From positions 93,640 to 157,639 of the forward strand of contig NZ_JAOQAH010000031.1 of the NCBI RefSeq assembly GCF_025963695.1: 64,000 nt of DNA. Reading direction: 5' to 3'. Origin of the DNA: Segetibacter sp. (GTDB lineage: Bacteria; Bacteroidota; Bacteroidia; Chitinophagales; Chitinophagaceae). The translations under genes and the position numbers were made by a program. Under the pieces are notes generated by a model. That model worked only from the letters and a program-made list of their open reading frames with translations. It did no database searches and was not told where the DNA came from. Shown here piece after piece: positions 35,376 through 44,522 of the stretch (its first letter is position 1; each line of letters opens with the position of its first letter).

Positions 35376-36554
35376 TCAATTATCAATCCGTAAAACTTTC
35401 TGATAAACTTCTTCTGTTAAAGCTGCTGATTGTAGCCAGGTGAACTTTTTTAACTGTTGATACCCCCGCTCAATATTGGAATTTCGAAGGGTCTTATTAT
35501 CAAGAATTGCTTCAACAGACTGTAAAATATCAATATTGCTTTTGGGATTAAAATATACAACTGCATCACCGCCAACTTCGGTTAATGAGCTACTTCTACT
35601 GCAAACTACCGGGCATCCGCAAGAAAAGGCTTCTAAAATGGGGAGACCAAACCCTTCATACAATGTTGGATAAATCAATGCAGCAGCATTGGTATATAAG
35701 TAAGGCAACTCAGTTTCATCAGCAAATACCTGCTTTATTTTACTTCTAATTCCAAGTTTATCAAGATATCGTATTTCATGATCATTAAGTAAGTCGCCGG
35801 TACATACTAGATAAAGACCTGGTCTGTTCCTTAATAGTCCTGCGATAGCTTGTATGGCAAAATAAAAATTTTTATACACGCCTCTGTTTCCTACATATAA
35901 AACATATTCATCCGGCAGAGATAGTTTACATGCGCCTCCAATTTTATCTGAAAATCTCTTTAATGAACACCCATGATAAATAACCGTTATTTTATTTTCC
36001 TCAATCCCAAAAAAATCTATTAAATCTTTTTTTGTCTGTTCAGAAATCGCAATAAGATGATCAGCTCTATCTAAGATTTTTTTTGTTTTGTCAACAAATG
36101 TATAACCTAAAAAATACTCAGGAAATATTTGAATAATTAGGTCATGAACTGTTAACACGAATGGCTTATTGCCTAAATAATCAAGAAAATAATCATCATA
36201 ATAAGTAGGATGAAAAACATCAAATTCGCCAGATTTTAATAAAGCGATAGTATCTTCTTTATTTAGCTGCTCATAAGAAGTTTGTCGTTGCCTGAACAAT
36301 TTCTTATATTCTTTATACACTTTCCCAATAAGCCGGTTTCCTTTTTCATAACTACGTTTTCTACCAGTTAATGGAAGTAGTGTTTGTTGAAAGCCTGCCC
36401 ACTTTCCTAAATAATTGTTCTCACTATATTTTACTGAAACCTGCCATTGCACTTTTTTGGTTTGCTGAAAACATTTAACCAGTTCTACAAAATACCTCGA
36501 AATACCTCCGATTTTTTGTGTCTCAAATATTTGATGATCGTATAAGACTTTCAT
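35376..36554 (-). CDS. Glycosyltransferase family 4, mannosyltransferase-like
   Basis: 392 residues. VLYDHQIFETQKIGGISRYF is the N-terminal loop of the WbdA/MtfB-like GT4 subgroup. Donor-domain motifs are YVLYVGNRGVYKNFYFAIQA and LYEGFGLPILEAFSCGCPV, with YHGCSL in the linker. These are often mannosyl or rhamnosyl transferases in O-antigen loci, but the sugar is inference only. The N-terminal half carries a Lys-rich amphipathic stretch (RKRSYEKGNRLIGKVYKEYK) suited to membrane association. Confidence 0.92.
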   Translation of the reverse strand: MKVLYDHQIFETQKIGGISRYFVELVKCFQQTKKVQWQVSVKYSENNYLGKWAGFQQTLLPLTGRKRSYEKGNRLIGKVYKEYKKLFRQRQTSYEQLNKEDTIALLKSGEFDVFHPTYYDDYFLDYLGNKPFVLTVHDLIIQIFPEYFLGYTFVDKTKKILDRADHLIAISEQTKKDLIDFFGIEENKITVIYHGCSLKRFSDKIGGACKLSLPDEYVLYVGNRGVYKNFYFAIQAIAGLLRNRPGLYLVCTGDLLNDHEIRYLDKLGIRSKIKQVFADETELPYLYTNAAALIYPTLYEGFGLPILEAFSCGCPVVCSRSSSLTEVGGDAVVYFNPKSNIDILQSVEAILDNKTLRNSNIERGYQQLKKFTWLQSAALTEEVYQKVLRIDN

Positions 36555-36597
36555 TACTGCAAAGCAAAATAAGGCTGTTCTAACAGATGATAATTGA

Positions 36598-37440
36598 TCA
36601 AAGCCCTGATATCTTTTTTTTGGCTGCTAAAAAATCCTGTTGCAGAAGACTTTCTAATTCAACAGGTCTAACTGTATTTATTTCCAGCCTACTTACAATT
36701 TTCTTTAAAAAATTCAATAACGGCCGCCCTTTACTTTTCTGAATTTCTTCAATTTCTATAAATGGGCTCGCACCTAATTTTTTCTTAGTAAACAAATGCA
36801 GAGTAGTCCCGTTTGTAAAAAAATGGTAGCCAAAACGCTGAGCCATTATTTCCAATGATTTCTGTGAGTAGAATGAAATATGCTGACCACTTTCAGGAGC
36901 AAAATACCACCAATCACTTATTGAGCTTAAAGCATTGCCAGGTAGTAATTGGGTGGAAAATAAAACTGATCCTGAATACTTTAAAATGCTTTCAACGTCT
37001 GTCATCGGATCTGTCAGGTGTTCAAAGACTTCAAAAGCTGTAACCAATTCAAACTTTGGTTTTGTTTGTAAGTCTTCTATATCCACATTATGAGCAAAAA
37101 TATTTTGGCAATAAATGTCTTGCCTGTAAAAGTTAAAACCTTTATCTCGCATTAACCTCACAAACAGCCCGTAACCCCCTGCATAATCTAGAAAGATGCC
37201 TTTATAATCAAAAACGAGTTTAATTAACTTTTCGGCGATGTTTGAGAAAGATATGTTCCTGTAAACCAGCCCGACATCAGTTGAAGCAATTGCATTATCA
37301 TAAGCTTCGGAAAGCCAGTGCGGTTCTTCTGTTTGTACAAAATGACAATTGTTGCATTGGTAGTACTTGACGCTGTATTTGTTTAAAATAGTAGCTTCAA
37401 AAATCTCTTTACTACCTCTGTTACATATTTTACAATTCAT
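36598..37440 (-). CDS. Class I SAM-dependent methyltransferase with N-terminal zinc ribbon
   Basis: 280 residues. Four cysteines (Cys3, Cys6, Cys28 and Cys31) form two CxxC pairs, a likely zinc ribbon as in sugar C-methyltransferases. The Methyltransf_23-type domain follows: IFLDYAGGYGLFVRLM is motif I, and FELVTAFEVFEHLTDP is the post-motif region. It probably methylates a nucleotide sugar or glycan unit, but no deoxysugar synthesis genes are present to name the substrate. Separated from the following gene by about 105 bp. Confidence 0.85.
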   Translation of the reverse strand: MNCKICNRGSKEIFEATILNKYSVKYYQCNNCHFVQTEEPHWLSEAYDNAIASTDVGLVYRNISFSNIAEKLIKLVFDYKGIFLDYAGGYGLFVRLMRDKGFNFYRQDIYCQNIFAHNVDIEDLQTKPKFELVTAFEVFEHLTDPMTDVESILKYSGSVLFSTQLLPGNALSSISDWWYFAPESGQHISFYSQKSLEIMAQRFGYHFFTNGTTLHLFTKKKLGASPFIEIEEIQKSKGRPLLNFLKKIVSRLEINTVRPVELESLLQQDFLAAKKKISGL

Positions 37441-37546
37441 TTCTCTAAAATCATTTAATCAGTTGCAACCTTAACGTCCTCTTTAGACAGTGAGCACTTC
37501 TACGGCTTGAGCCACCTTTTCCACGATACTGTTTTACTAGTCCCGT

Positions 37547-38479
37547 TCACCGGAGAAGTTTCTGTTTTAACTTCGAAATCAATATTCTTAATGCAACCTT
37601 CCCTGAAATATTTATAGGGGGCTCCTCTATCATCTCCCATCTAAATAATTTTTGGAAATTAATATCAACACCGGGATTATAGTTCATCCCGTCTTCTTTG
37701 ATCTCGAAATTCACCTCGTAACTTTTAAGATTTGCCAGGTAGTCTGTATCATTATGGGTATTTGTAGAATGGGTGCCAAATCCAACATTAGAAACTAAGT
37801 TATATTGTGGTGCAATTGATAATGCGTTGTTATTGAAAAGAGCAAATACCCACTGATAATCCCACACATGACGGTATAATTGATTTTTAGTTAATTTGAA
37901 TATGTTGTGCCAATAATTATCAATTGTTGGATAATCAAAATATGCAGGTTTTTGGTCTTCTTTAAAAAGTTTTAATTCAAAATCAAATTTCTGCCAAGCG
38001 CGCCTCCAGGTCGCCCAGCCCCAGCAATGAGGTATTTTTGATAAATAATAAGAATCTGAACCTATTCTACTTAACTGAAAATTGTTTCCACTAACATGCA
38101 TAATGCCTGTATCGTCCCTAAATTTCGAAAGCATCTTCCGACAGAACGAAAAAAAACTTCTCGTCGGCACCACATCATCTTCCAGTATAATTCCTTCTTC
38201 AACATTGTCAAAAAACCAGCTAATAGCAGAAGATACAGCTTTTCCGCAGCCCAAGTTTTCTGACCTAAATAATGTTTTTACCTCGCATGGCCAATCTATT
38301 CCATTTAACACAATGTTCCTGCATTCTTCACAAACAGCAGCCTCTTCAGGTCTAGATTCTCTCGCTCCGTCTGATGCAACAAATAAGGTTGATGGTCTTT
38401 GCTGCCTGATCTTTTCAAACACCTGCTTTGTAGTATCTGGTCTGTTGAAAATGACAAATAAAATAGGAGTGGTAAACAT
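37547..38479 (-). CDS. Nucleotide-diphospho-sugar transferase (GNT-I/HlpA-like)
   Basis: 310 residues. ILFVIFNRPDTTKQVFEKI opens a GT-A domain unlike the GT2 neighbours. ILEDDVVPTRSFF is the acidic metal-binding segment, and HCWGWATWRRAWQKFD is the diagnostic motif of the HlpA-type proteins frequent in Bacteroidota polysaccharide loci. It probably transfers one sugar to the repeat unit. It is isolated from neighbours by about 80-105 bp on each side. Confidence 0.85.
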   Translation of the reverse strand: MFTTPILFVIFNRPDTTKQVFEKIRQQRPSTLFVASDGARESRPEEAAVCEECRNIVLNGIDWPCEVKTLFRSENLGCGKAVSSAISWFFDNVEEGIILEDDVVPTRSFFSFCRKMLSKFRDDTGIMHVSGNNFQLSRIGSDSYYLSKIPHCWGWATWRRAWQKFDFELKLFKEDQKPAYFDYPTIDNYWHNIFKLTKNQLYRHVWDYQWVFALFNNNALSIAPQYNLVSNVGFGTHSTNTHNDTDYLANLKSYEVNFEIKEDGMNYNPGVDINFQKLFRWEMIEEPPINISGKVALRILISKLKQKLLR

Positions 38480-38556
38480 GTTAGTAGTAGGGCCACGATA
38501 AACTTTAATAATTCAAGTGGCGGTTTAACGCTTGCTTTTTCTAATTCTATCTACTA

Positions 38557-39744
38557 TTAATTTTTATAACTTTCCACAGCATCTTGAATAATAGAAGATA
38601 AATTGCCGATTACGTGAGACATCTCAAAATCAGTTTCAATCTTTTCTCTTGCCTTTGCACCTAAATGGTCAGCATAGTCTGGCTGTTCGATTAACCTGAT
38701 CATACAAGCAGCCATCGCATCAATATCATTTTCTTCAACGAGCAATCCATCCACTTCATTTGTTATGGTGTCCGCTATTCCATTATGATATGTGCTGATA
38801 ACCGGCAGCCCCGTTGCCATAGCTTCCAGGATAGCTACAGGCAAACCTTCAGAATCTCCATCAGTTGTATGTATTGAATGCTGAACAAATGCCCTGCTTT
38901 GCTGCATATATTTTGAAACTTCCTCAGGAGCTAGTACTCCGGGAAATATTACACTCTTTTCTATTTTCAAAGCTTTAACTATCTGGAAGCAACAATCAAA
39001 TAGACTTCCATTTCCTGCAATAATTAATTTTGCTTCTGAATGATCTTTTAAAACAGATGAAAATGCAAGAATTGTAAGATACGGAGCCTTCATGTTTACC
39101 AGCCTTCCTAAGGCTAAAAAAACAGGCGCATTGGAGGAAGGTGTTGTTTTTTTAAACAATGTCAGGTCTACACCCAATCCTATTTCAGTTAGTTTTTCTT
39201 TTTTTAAACCTAACTCCAATAATGTTGAAGAAGAGAAACTATCTACCGAAACAATACGTGTTGCCTTAAGGAACAGATCAGGAATTGAGTCTGAATAAAG
39301 GTTCAGGTTGTTCTTATTAAGGATGTCAGCTCCTCCGTGGGTATGTACTACAAACGGAATTTTCAGATCTGCACAAGCATCTTTTATCAGAACTCCTTTA
39401 TACATAAATTCAGCAAGCACAATGTCAATCTTATTTTTTCTGAGGATGAAACGAAATGATTGGTCATTTAATTCTTCATCGTATGGGTAGCCTTTTATAC
39501 TTGAAGGAATTTTATTTGCAATAAATGCAGGTAATAACTTGCATAAAAAGACTGTTGCTTTCGAAGTAAAACTTCTATTGATATATTCATCAGCAATACG
39601 CTGATCGTTTTTATCATAAGCGGGAAACCAACCACCATACAGGAAAAGTATATTGCCGGGAAGATGTTTTATATGATTTCGAATAAAAGTTTCGGAGTAA
39701 GCATTTCGATTAGGATTAACAATACAAATATTCAATTTCCTCAT
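38557..39744 (-). CDS. Glycosyltransferase family 4 (group 1), colanic-acid WcaL-like
   Basis: 395 residues. The N-terminus (ICIVNPNRNAYSETFIRNHI) contains the SETFI motif of WcaL-like transferases. PFVVHTHGGADI precedes the hinge. Donor-site elements are PVFLALGRLVNMKAPYLTI and DSEGLPVAILEAMATGLPV followed by STYHNGIADTI. The order and residues are canonical for a retaining GT4. Stop and start of neighbours lie within about 5 bp upstream and 77 bp downstream. Confidence 0.93.
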   Translation of the reverse strand: MRKLNICIVNPNRNAYSETFIRNHIKHLPGNILFLYGGWFPAYDKNDQRIADEYINRSFTSKATVFLCKLLPAFIANKIPSSIKGYPYDEELNDQSFRFILRKNKIDIVLAEFMYKGVLIKDACADLKIPFVVHTHGGADILNKNNLNLYSDSIPDLFLKATRIVSVDSFSSSTLLELGLKKEKLTEIGLGVDLTLFKKTTPSSNAPVFLALGRLVNMKAPYLTILAFSSVLKDHSEAKLIIAGNGSLFDCCFQIVKALKIEKSVIFPGVLAPEEVSKYMQQSRAFVQHSIHTTDGDSEGLPVAILEAMATGLPVISTYHNGIADTITNEVDGLLVEENDIDAMAACMIRLIEQPDYADHLGAKAREKIETDFEMSHVIGNLSSIIQDAVESYKN

Positions 39745-39748
39745 GTCA

Positions 39749-40537
39749 CTAGATCCTGTTAAGCCTTTTTGAAAAGACTTTTGCTATTAGTTTTTTAGAA
39801 AAATTAGAGTGAGAATATTTAAGTAAAAAGTCGAACAACCACAAAGGTTGAAAATATTGATTCGCTATTTTATTTGTTTCAGCCTCGATCAATTTTTTGT
39901 TCCTATTGTCATTAGACATTCCATCTGTTGAGAAGAAAGCAATAATGATATTAATATATTGAAAAGCAATTCGATGCTTTATCAACGCCTTTGTATTCCA
40001 TTCATAGTCGCCAAGGATTTTATAAGTTACATTAAAGTCTCCAATTCTGTCAAAAATGGTCCGTTTATAAAATGTAGCAGGGTGAGGAAAATTCGAACGC
40101 TTTAAATCCCAATCAAACTGAGTTGAAGCATGATCTGATAAAACAATATCGTGCCTTGAAATATCTTCCCAGATGAAACGTGCAAAAAAAACATCAGCTC
40201 GATTCAGCCTCATTTTACTAATTGCATAACTAAGAACATTAGAAGAAATATAGTAATCGCCAGCATTCAGAAAAATGAGTAAATCTCCGGTCGCATTTCT
40301 TATTCCCTTATTCATAGCATCATAAATACCGCTGTCCTTCTCACTGACAAAGCAATTGATCTTTCCTCCAAATGTTCTTACGATTTCTTTTGTTTCATCA
40401 GCCGATCCCCCATCAATTACAATGTATTCGAGGTTTGAATAGCTTTGCCCTAATACACTTTTAATCGTTTTTCCTATAACCTTCTCTGCATTTAAACAAA
40501 CGGTTATAACTGATATTTTTGGCAATTCCTGTAACAT
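39749..40537 (-). CDS. Glycosyltransferase family 2
   Basis: 262 residues from the chosen ATG; a TTG eight codons upstream is the alternative. ISVITVCLNAEKVIGKTIKS, VIDGGSADET (about 40-49) and DSGIYDAMNKG resemble the GT2 encoded at the far end of the locus (15096-15914), but the metal motif reads NAGDYY instead of NSDDF. HPATFYKRTIFDRIG marks the acceptor side. The two proteins are related but not near-identical. Confidence 0.9.
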   Translation of the reverse strand: MLQELPKISVITVCLNAEKVIGKTIKSVLGQSYSNLEYIVIDGGSADETKEIVRTFGGKINCFVSEKDSGIYDAMNKGIRNATGDLLIFLNAGDYYISSNVLSYAISKMRLNRADVFFARFIWEDISRHDIVLSDHASTQFDWDLKRSNFPHPATFYKRTIFDRIGDFNVTYKILGDYEWNTKALIKHRIAFQYINIIIAFFSTDGMSNDNRNKKLIEAETNKIANQYFQPLWLFDFLLKYSHSNFSKKLIAKVFSKRLNRI

Positions 40538-40593
40538 TGTCCTAATTATTGGCAACTTCAAACAAATATGCCCACAACTTTTTTTAGTGCTTA

Positions 40594-41805
40594 TTAAGCA
40601 GCCACAACTTCCATTAGAAATTCTTTGTATTTGGTTTTAAAATTCCCGACAGTATGATTAGTTGAAACAAATTCATATGAATTAAAAGACATCTTTTTTA
40701 ACTGACATTCGTCCAAGGAACTAATCATACATAGTAAATCGGCTAATTCTCCTGCATTATTATTCTCAAGATAAAAGCCAGTATTTTCCGGCAACGTTAA
40801 GCTAACCGTTCTTGATATAACCGGTATGAGGCCCTTAGCCATACAATTTAAAGTACTGCCACCTCCACCTTCAGAAAATGAGGTACTCAACACCCAGGCG
40901 CATTCGGAAGTTATTTTTTTAAACACATCTCCTTCAACATCTACCCAACCAGCGATCTTTATGTTTGATGCTTGTGACAGTTGTGTACTCATTGTATCTC
41001 TGAACGTAGCATCTCTTTCTAAATCTCCGAGTATGTACAATTCGAGATGAGGTAACATTGTAAAGGCCTCAATTACAACATCTAATCCTTTCAGCAGCGC
41101 TCCGTGACTATTTAACCAAACAAATTTCGTCCTGGCTGAGGAAAAATCTTTTTCACTATTAATCTCCGGAGATGTAGTGACAGACATTGGTAGTTGATAG
41201 GCTTTCTTGCTATGTGCACCATATGTACTCTTTGTAAATTCATTACCAAAGATTGTGATAAAATCACTGTATTGAGCGCTATTGCCAGGAGTCATGATGC
41301 GTGGAGGTGCAATGGATATTCCCTTCTGTAAAAAAAAATCGTAATAACGTCCGAACTCTACCCAATTTTGGTATAGCCAATTAGCGTTCGTAGCATGAAA
41401 AATCTTCGTAGTATTTTTAGTTAGATACGGTAACAGTCTTTCAAGGTTGTTGTGATTATCTATTACAAGGCTATAATCTTTGTTCGGAACATAAGCTATA
41501 TTATCCCAATGAATAACGTCAACATTAAACTCTAATTCGTGAAGGATTTCTGCAATAACAAAGCACTCCTGGTTATTGGAGTGATAATTTTTAACTCTAT
41601 CAATAAAAGGATAAACTATATAAGAAATTAGTGCGTTTTTGCTAAAATTGGTTTTAAAAAAATTTTCAATAACTATATCCGATTCCTTAACAGGCTCTTT
41701 AGGTTTTAGATCATATCCGTGATGATGTGCTCTTTGCTTTAAAATGCTTACCTCCAAATCGGTTGCAACTGTTCTGATTTTATGTTGAATTTTTTTTATG
41801 ATCAC
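40594..41805 (-). CDS. Glycosyltransferase, GT-B fold (group 1-like)
   Basis: 403 residues. A 55-residue N-terminal segment precedes LISYIVYPFIDRVKNYHSNN. The donor half is recognisable: FVWLNSHGALLKGLDVVIEA and SFSEGGGGSTLNCMAKGLIPV, in which the second signature Glu is replaced by Asn, an unusual change. The start is GTG, overlapping the upstream stop codon by 4 bp. Either an atypical transferase or one with altered donor use. Confidence 0.82.
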   Translation of the reverse strand: MIIKKIQHKIRTVATDLEVSILKQRAHHHGYDLKPKEPVKESDIVIENFFKTNFSKNALISYIVYPFIDRVKNYHSNNQECFVIAEILHELEFNVDVIHWDNIAYVPNKDYSLVIDNHNNLERLLPYLTKNTTKIFHATNANWLYQNWVEFGRYYDFFLQKGISIAPPRIMTPGNSAQYSDFITIFGNEFTKSTYGAHSKKAYQLPMSVTTSPEINSEKDFSSARTKFVWLNSHGALLKGLDVVIEAFTMLPHLELYILGDLERDATFRDTMSTQLSQASNIKIAGWVDVEGDVFKKITSECAWVLSTSFSEGGGGSTLNCMAKGLIPVISRTVSLTLPENTGFYLENNNAGELADLLCMISSLDECQLKKMSFNSYEFVSTNHTVGNFKTKYKEFLMEVVAA

Positions 41806-42926
41806 TTTTTCTGAAAGAGAAGAGCTAGTGTGTTATCGGTGTTCACTAAATAATAATCATTCACCAGTGCCCGATTTTTACCGATAAAATATTGAACAAA
41901 ATCGAACCAGGCTTGCCTGCTATGTACAGGGATAATCGATACCTGCTTCTGCAGGAGATAAGGAAAGCGAAACTTCGAAAGCTGATTATTTATCCTCTCC
42001 ACCAATTTCTGCTTCCGCCCCTTTGGTAATGGCCGTTCGATAGGAAAATCGAACCGGCCTAACCCGCCTGGTTCCATTTTAAAAAACTCATTTAAAAAAA
42101 GGTTGAATTGAAATAAAGGATTCGGAAATAATTCTAACTTTTTAAAACAATCCAATTCGTTCATTCTATCTAGAACAACCCTTTGCGACGTTTCAACCAA
42201 CAAACCGTATTGCCTTTTTTCGGCCTTCTTCTCTGGCACTATAGAATAAAGGTAGGTGATCATATCAAGGTACCAGGGAGTCGGATATGCCGGAGATTGC
42301 CGCTCGTGCCATTGATGCAAAACAGGAAATTTGTCAACTTTCATTTGCTGCTTTTGACATCCGTTATTTTCTAACCTCACATACAGATCATCGTCTTCAC
42401 CACCCCAATTTAAATAATACTCGTCAAAACAATTGACCGCTAACAGATCCGTTTTAGCTATTGCGCATAATCCAACATAGTTAATTATCGACTTTTCTAA
42501 ATCACTTTTTGTAATGTTTGAATAGTCGGTATCAGCAGAGAGATAGTGACAATTAAAAGTATAAAATATGTTTTCAAAAGATAGCTGCTGCACACTCTCT
42601 AAGAAGTCAACAGGAAAAATAAGATCAATATCTGAAATAATAATTACGTCGCCAGAAGCTTTTCTAATTCCAGTATTCAATGCATGCGATCTGTTCCAGA
42701 ACCAACCCCTTGTATCAGAATATAAATATTTAGCGAAGCCATAAGACGTAACCAAATCCTGCGCCTCTTTTTGAATATGAGGTTCACTTCCATAATCAAC
42801 AAATATTAACTCAAAATTTTTAAAGATTTGTTCCCCCAAAGATTCCAGTACATATTTAATCCTGAATATTTCGCGATTTCGAAAACCAATTATAATAGAA
42901 AAGCAAGGGCTGTTAGTTTTGGTCAT
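41802..42926 (-). CDS. Glycosyltransferase family 2 with galactosyltransferase-type C-terminus
   Basis: 374 residues. The N-terminal GT-A core has FSIIIGFRNREIFRIKYVL, VDYGSE and SDIDLIFP (98-105). A WGGEDDDLYVRL motif about residue 170 is the acceptor-binding signature of the Glyco_transf_7C domain found in chondroitin-synthase-type and beta-1,4-galactosyltransferases, followed by a VLHQWHERQSPAY histidine segment that completes the metal site. It probably makes a beta-linked Gal or GalNAc-type bond, by analogy only. Confidence 0.88.
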   Translation of the reverse strand: MTKTNSPCFSIIIGFRNREIFRIKYVLESLGEQIFKNFELIFVDYGSEPHIQKEAQDLVTSYGFAKYLYSDTRGWFWNRSHALNTGIRKASGDVIIISDIDLIFPVDFLESVQQLSFENIFYTFNCHYLSADTDYSNITKSDLEKSIINYVGLCAIAKTDLLAVNCFDEYYLNWGGEDDDLYVRLENNGCQKQQMKVDKFPVLHQWHERQSPAYPTPWYLDMITYLYSIVPEKKAEKRQYGLLVETSQRVVLDRMNELDCFKKLELFPNPLFQFNLFLNEFFKMEPGGLGRFDFPIERPLPKGRKQKLVERINNQLSKFRFPYLLQKQVSIIPVHSRQAWFDFVQYFIGKNRALVNDYYLVNTDNTLALLFQKK

Positions 42927-43021
42927 AATCGCATATTATATATAGAGAAACCGTAGTTTAAATAGAACACCGTGGATGCTTTAACACCTTTTGACTATTT
43001 AAACGTCACGTTTTTTATTTA

Positions 43022-43765
43022 TTATATAATCTGCCATTTTTTTTTTGACGTAGTAATACTATCCTCCCGTGGAGCCCCGTTATTGACGTAGCTATAATGG
43101 TAAAAAAGATCTGCTTTTATGTTGGGAAGAGAATCGACTAAATGCTTAAATGAACTACAGATGCAATGTATTTCAGTCGCTCTTTCTAAAACTGCTATCC
43201 AATCAAAAATACTATTTGTTATAAAAGGTCTCACAACGGGCACTCCAGCTCTTACGTGTTGACTATTTATTTTAAAACCACGGGCAGCATCATCATGCAC
43301 AAAAACAAAGTCACCGGGTAAATTAATATCACTCAACAGCATACTTTCGGCATGGGCATCTCTTTTAATGGTAAAAGACTCCCACCTTTCCTTAAAATCT
43401 ACGTTCATAATACGATAGAAGTCTTTATCGAAATAATACCAGTCCATCATTTTATCGAAACCGATAATCATTTTCTGACCCTTCCATTGTTCCGCCAGCG
43501 TCTCTGCACCTTTCCAATCACTAATACTAACTATCTCAAACCCTTCCAGATCGGAATATAACTGTTGTATAGATGAGGAATAAGAGTGCTTACAAATGCA
43601 GAAGGCCTGCCCCAACATCCCCTTTTTCTTCAGGTACTTTAATCCTCCTGAAATAATAATATGATCACCAAGACCAAGGTGATGATAAATAAGAGTAGGC
43701 CCTACCTCTGCAGGTTTTTTCTTAAACAAACTTATTAGCTTTTTTGCTTTTTCGCTATCAGCCAA
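43022..43765 (-). CDS. Glycosyltransferase-like hypothetical protein (GT-B N-terminal half)
   Basis: About 247 residues. TLIYHHLGLGDHIIISGGLKYL resembles the N-terminal acceptor loop of heptosyltransferase/GT9-like or related GT-B enzymes, and FVFVHDDAARGF with IHCICSSFKHLVDS looks like the donor half in compressed form. It is shorter than a full GT-B enzyme. The TTG start used here overlaps the upstream gene by 31 bp; a TTG at 43729 would remove the overlap. Function uncertain. Confidence 0.6.
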   Translation of the reverse strand: MADSEKAKKLISLFKKKPAEVGPTLIYHHLGLGDHIIISGGLKYLKKKGMLGQAFCICKHSYSSSIQQLYSDLEGFEIVSISDWKGAETLAEQWKGQKMIIGFDKMMDWYYFDKDFYRIMNVDFKERWESFTIKRDAHAESMLLSDINLPGDFVFVHDDAARGFKINSQHVRAGVPVVRPFITNSIFDWIAVLERATEIHCICSSFKHLVDSLPNIKADLFYHYSYVNNGAPREDSITTSKKKWQII

Positions 43766-44502
43766 CCTAATTCCTCGTTTAAACCAACCAATTCAAACTT
43801 GTCTTTATTTGCCTTAATGAACTCTTTACTTCTAAAGTGCTTTAAATGATGAATGTCGTCGAGAACAAGGATGTATTCTTTATTTCCCATTTCTTTGACT
43901 ACCTGGGTAAATTCATAAAAGCCTATGCCTGCTGCAGAGTCTAAAATTATTAATGCAGAAGTACCGTTTATTGAATTAGAAAAATCAGAAAAGACATTAT
44001 TTCTAAACGTAGGATGAACAGTATTTGTTTTTAAAATTCTTTTTAACCAGCTTTTCTTATTGAGGTTTATTCTATCCTGGAAAACGCCCACCATAATTTC
44101 CTGCAGGTAAAAATGCTTCGGCGTTGTTAAATGGTCAATGTATGCCTCTTTATAATTATCAAGGTTATCAAAAATGTCGTCATTAAGCAAAAAGTTTGCG
44201 GCTTCTACATAATCTACACTAATTCCAAAAACTGGTTCAATAAATTTATATTTTGCCAGGTTCTTCGTCGCCTTTTCAAAATAATTGTAATTGGCTTCTA
44301 CCGTAATAAATCTTTTAGGAGTTTTATTAGCTTTAATAAATAAGTCTGCAATGGTTGCTGTTGAACCTGTGCCAAGATATGTTCCTGATTCAAACACAAG
44401 TTGAATATCTTCCTTTCTAATCACCTCAAACATCCGCTCCTGAAATTCCGCATCAACCACCATTTCAATAGATGCGCCCGGCTTGTCAGCATATAACTTC
44501 AT
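43735..44502 (-). CDS. SAM-dependent methyltransferase-like hypothetical protein
   Basis: 255 residues. QLVFESGTYLGTGSTATIADLF reads like a Rossmann motif I (ExGTxxGxST) with RFITVEANYNYFEKATKNL after the second strand, and SALIILDSAAGIGFYEF with YILVLDDIHHLKHFRSKEF near the end. This is the pattern of CmcI/TylF-like or class I methyltransferases encoded in polysaccharide loci. No close functional assignment. It overlaps the following gene and is 20 bp from the ABC ATPase gene. Confidence 0.65.
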   Translation of the reverse strand: MKLYADKPGASIEMVVDAEFQERMFEVIRKEDIQLVFESGTYLGTGSTATIADLFIKANKTPKRFITVEANYNYFEKATKNLAKYKFIEPVFGISVDYVEAANFLLNDDIFDNLDNYKEAYIDHLTTPKHFYLQEIMVGVFQDRINLNKKSWLKRILKTNTVHPTFRNNVFSDFSNSINGTSALIILDSAAGIGFYEFTQVVKEMGNKEYILVLDDIHHLKHFRSKEFIKANKDKFELVGLNEELGWLIAKKQKS

Positions 44503-44522
44503 AACTATTACCCAACTGGCAT

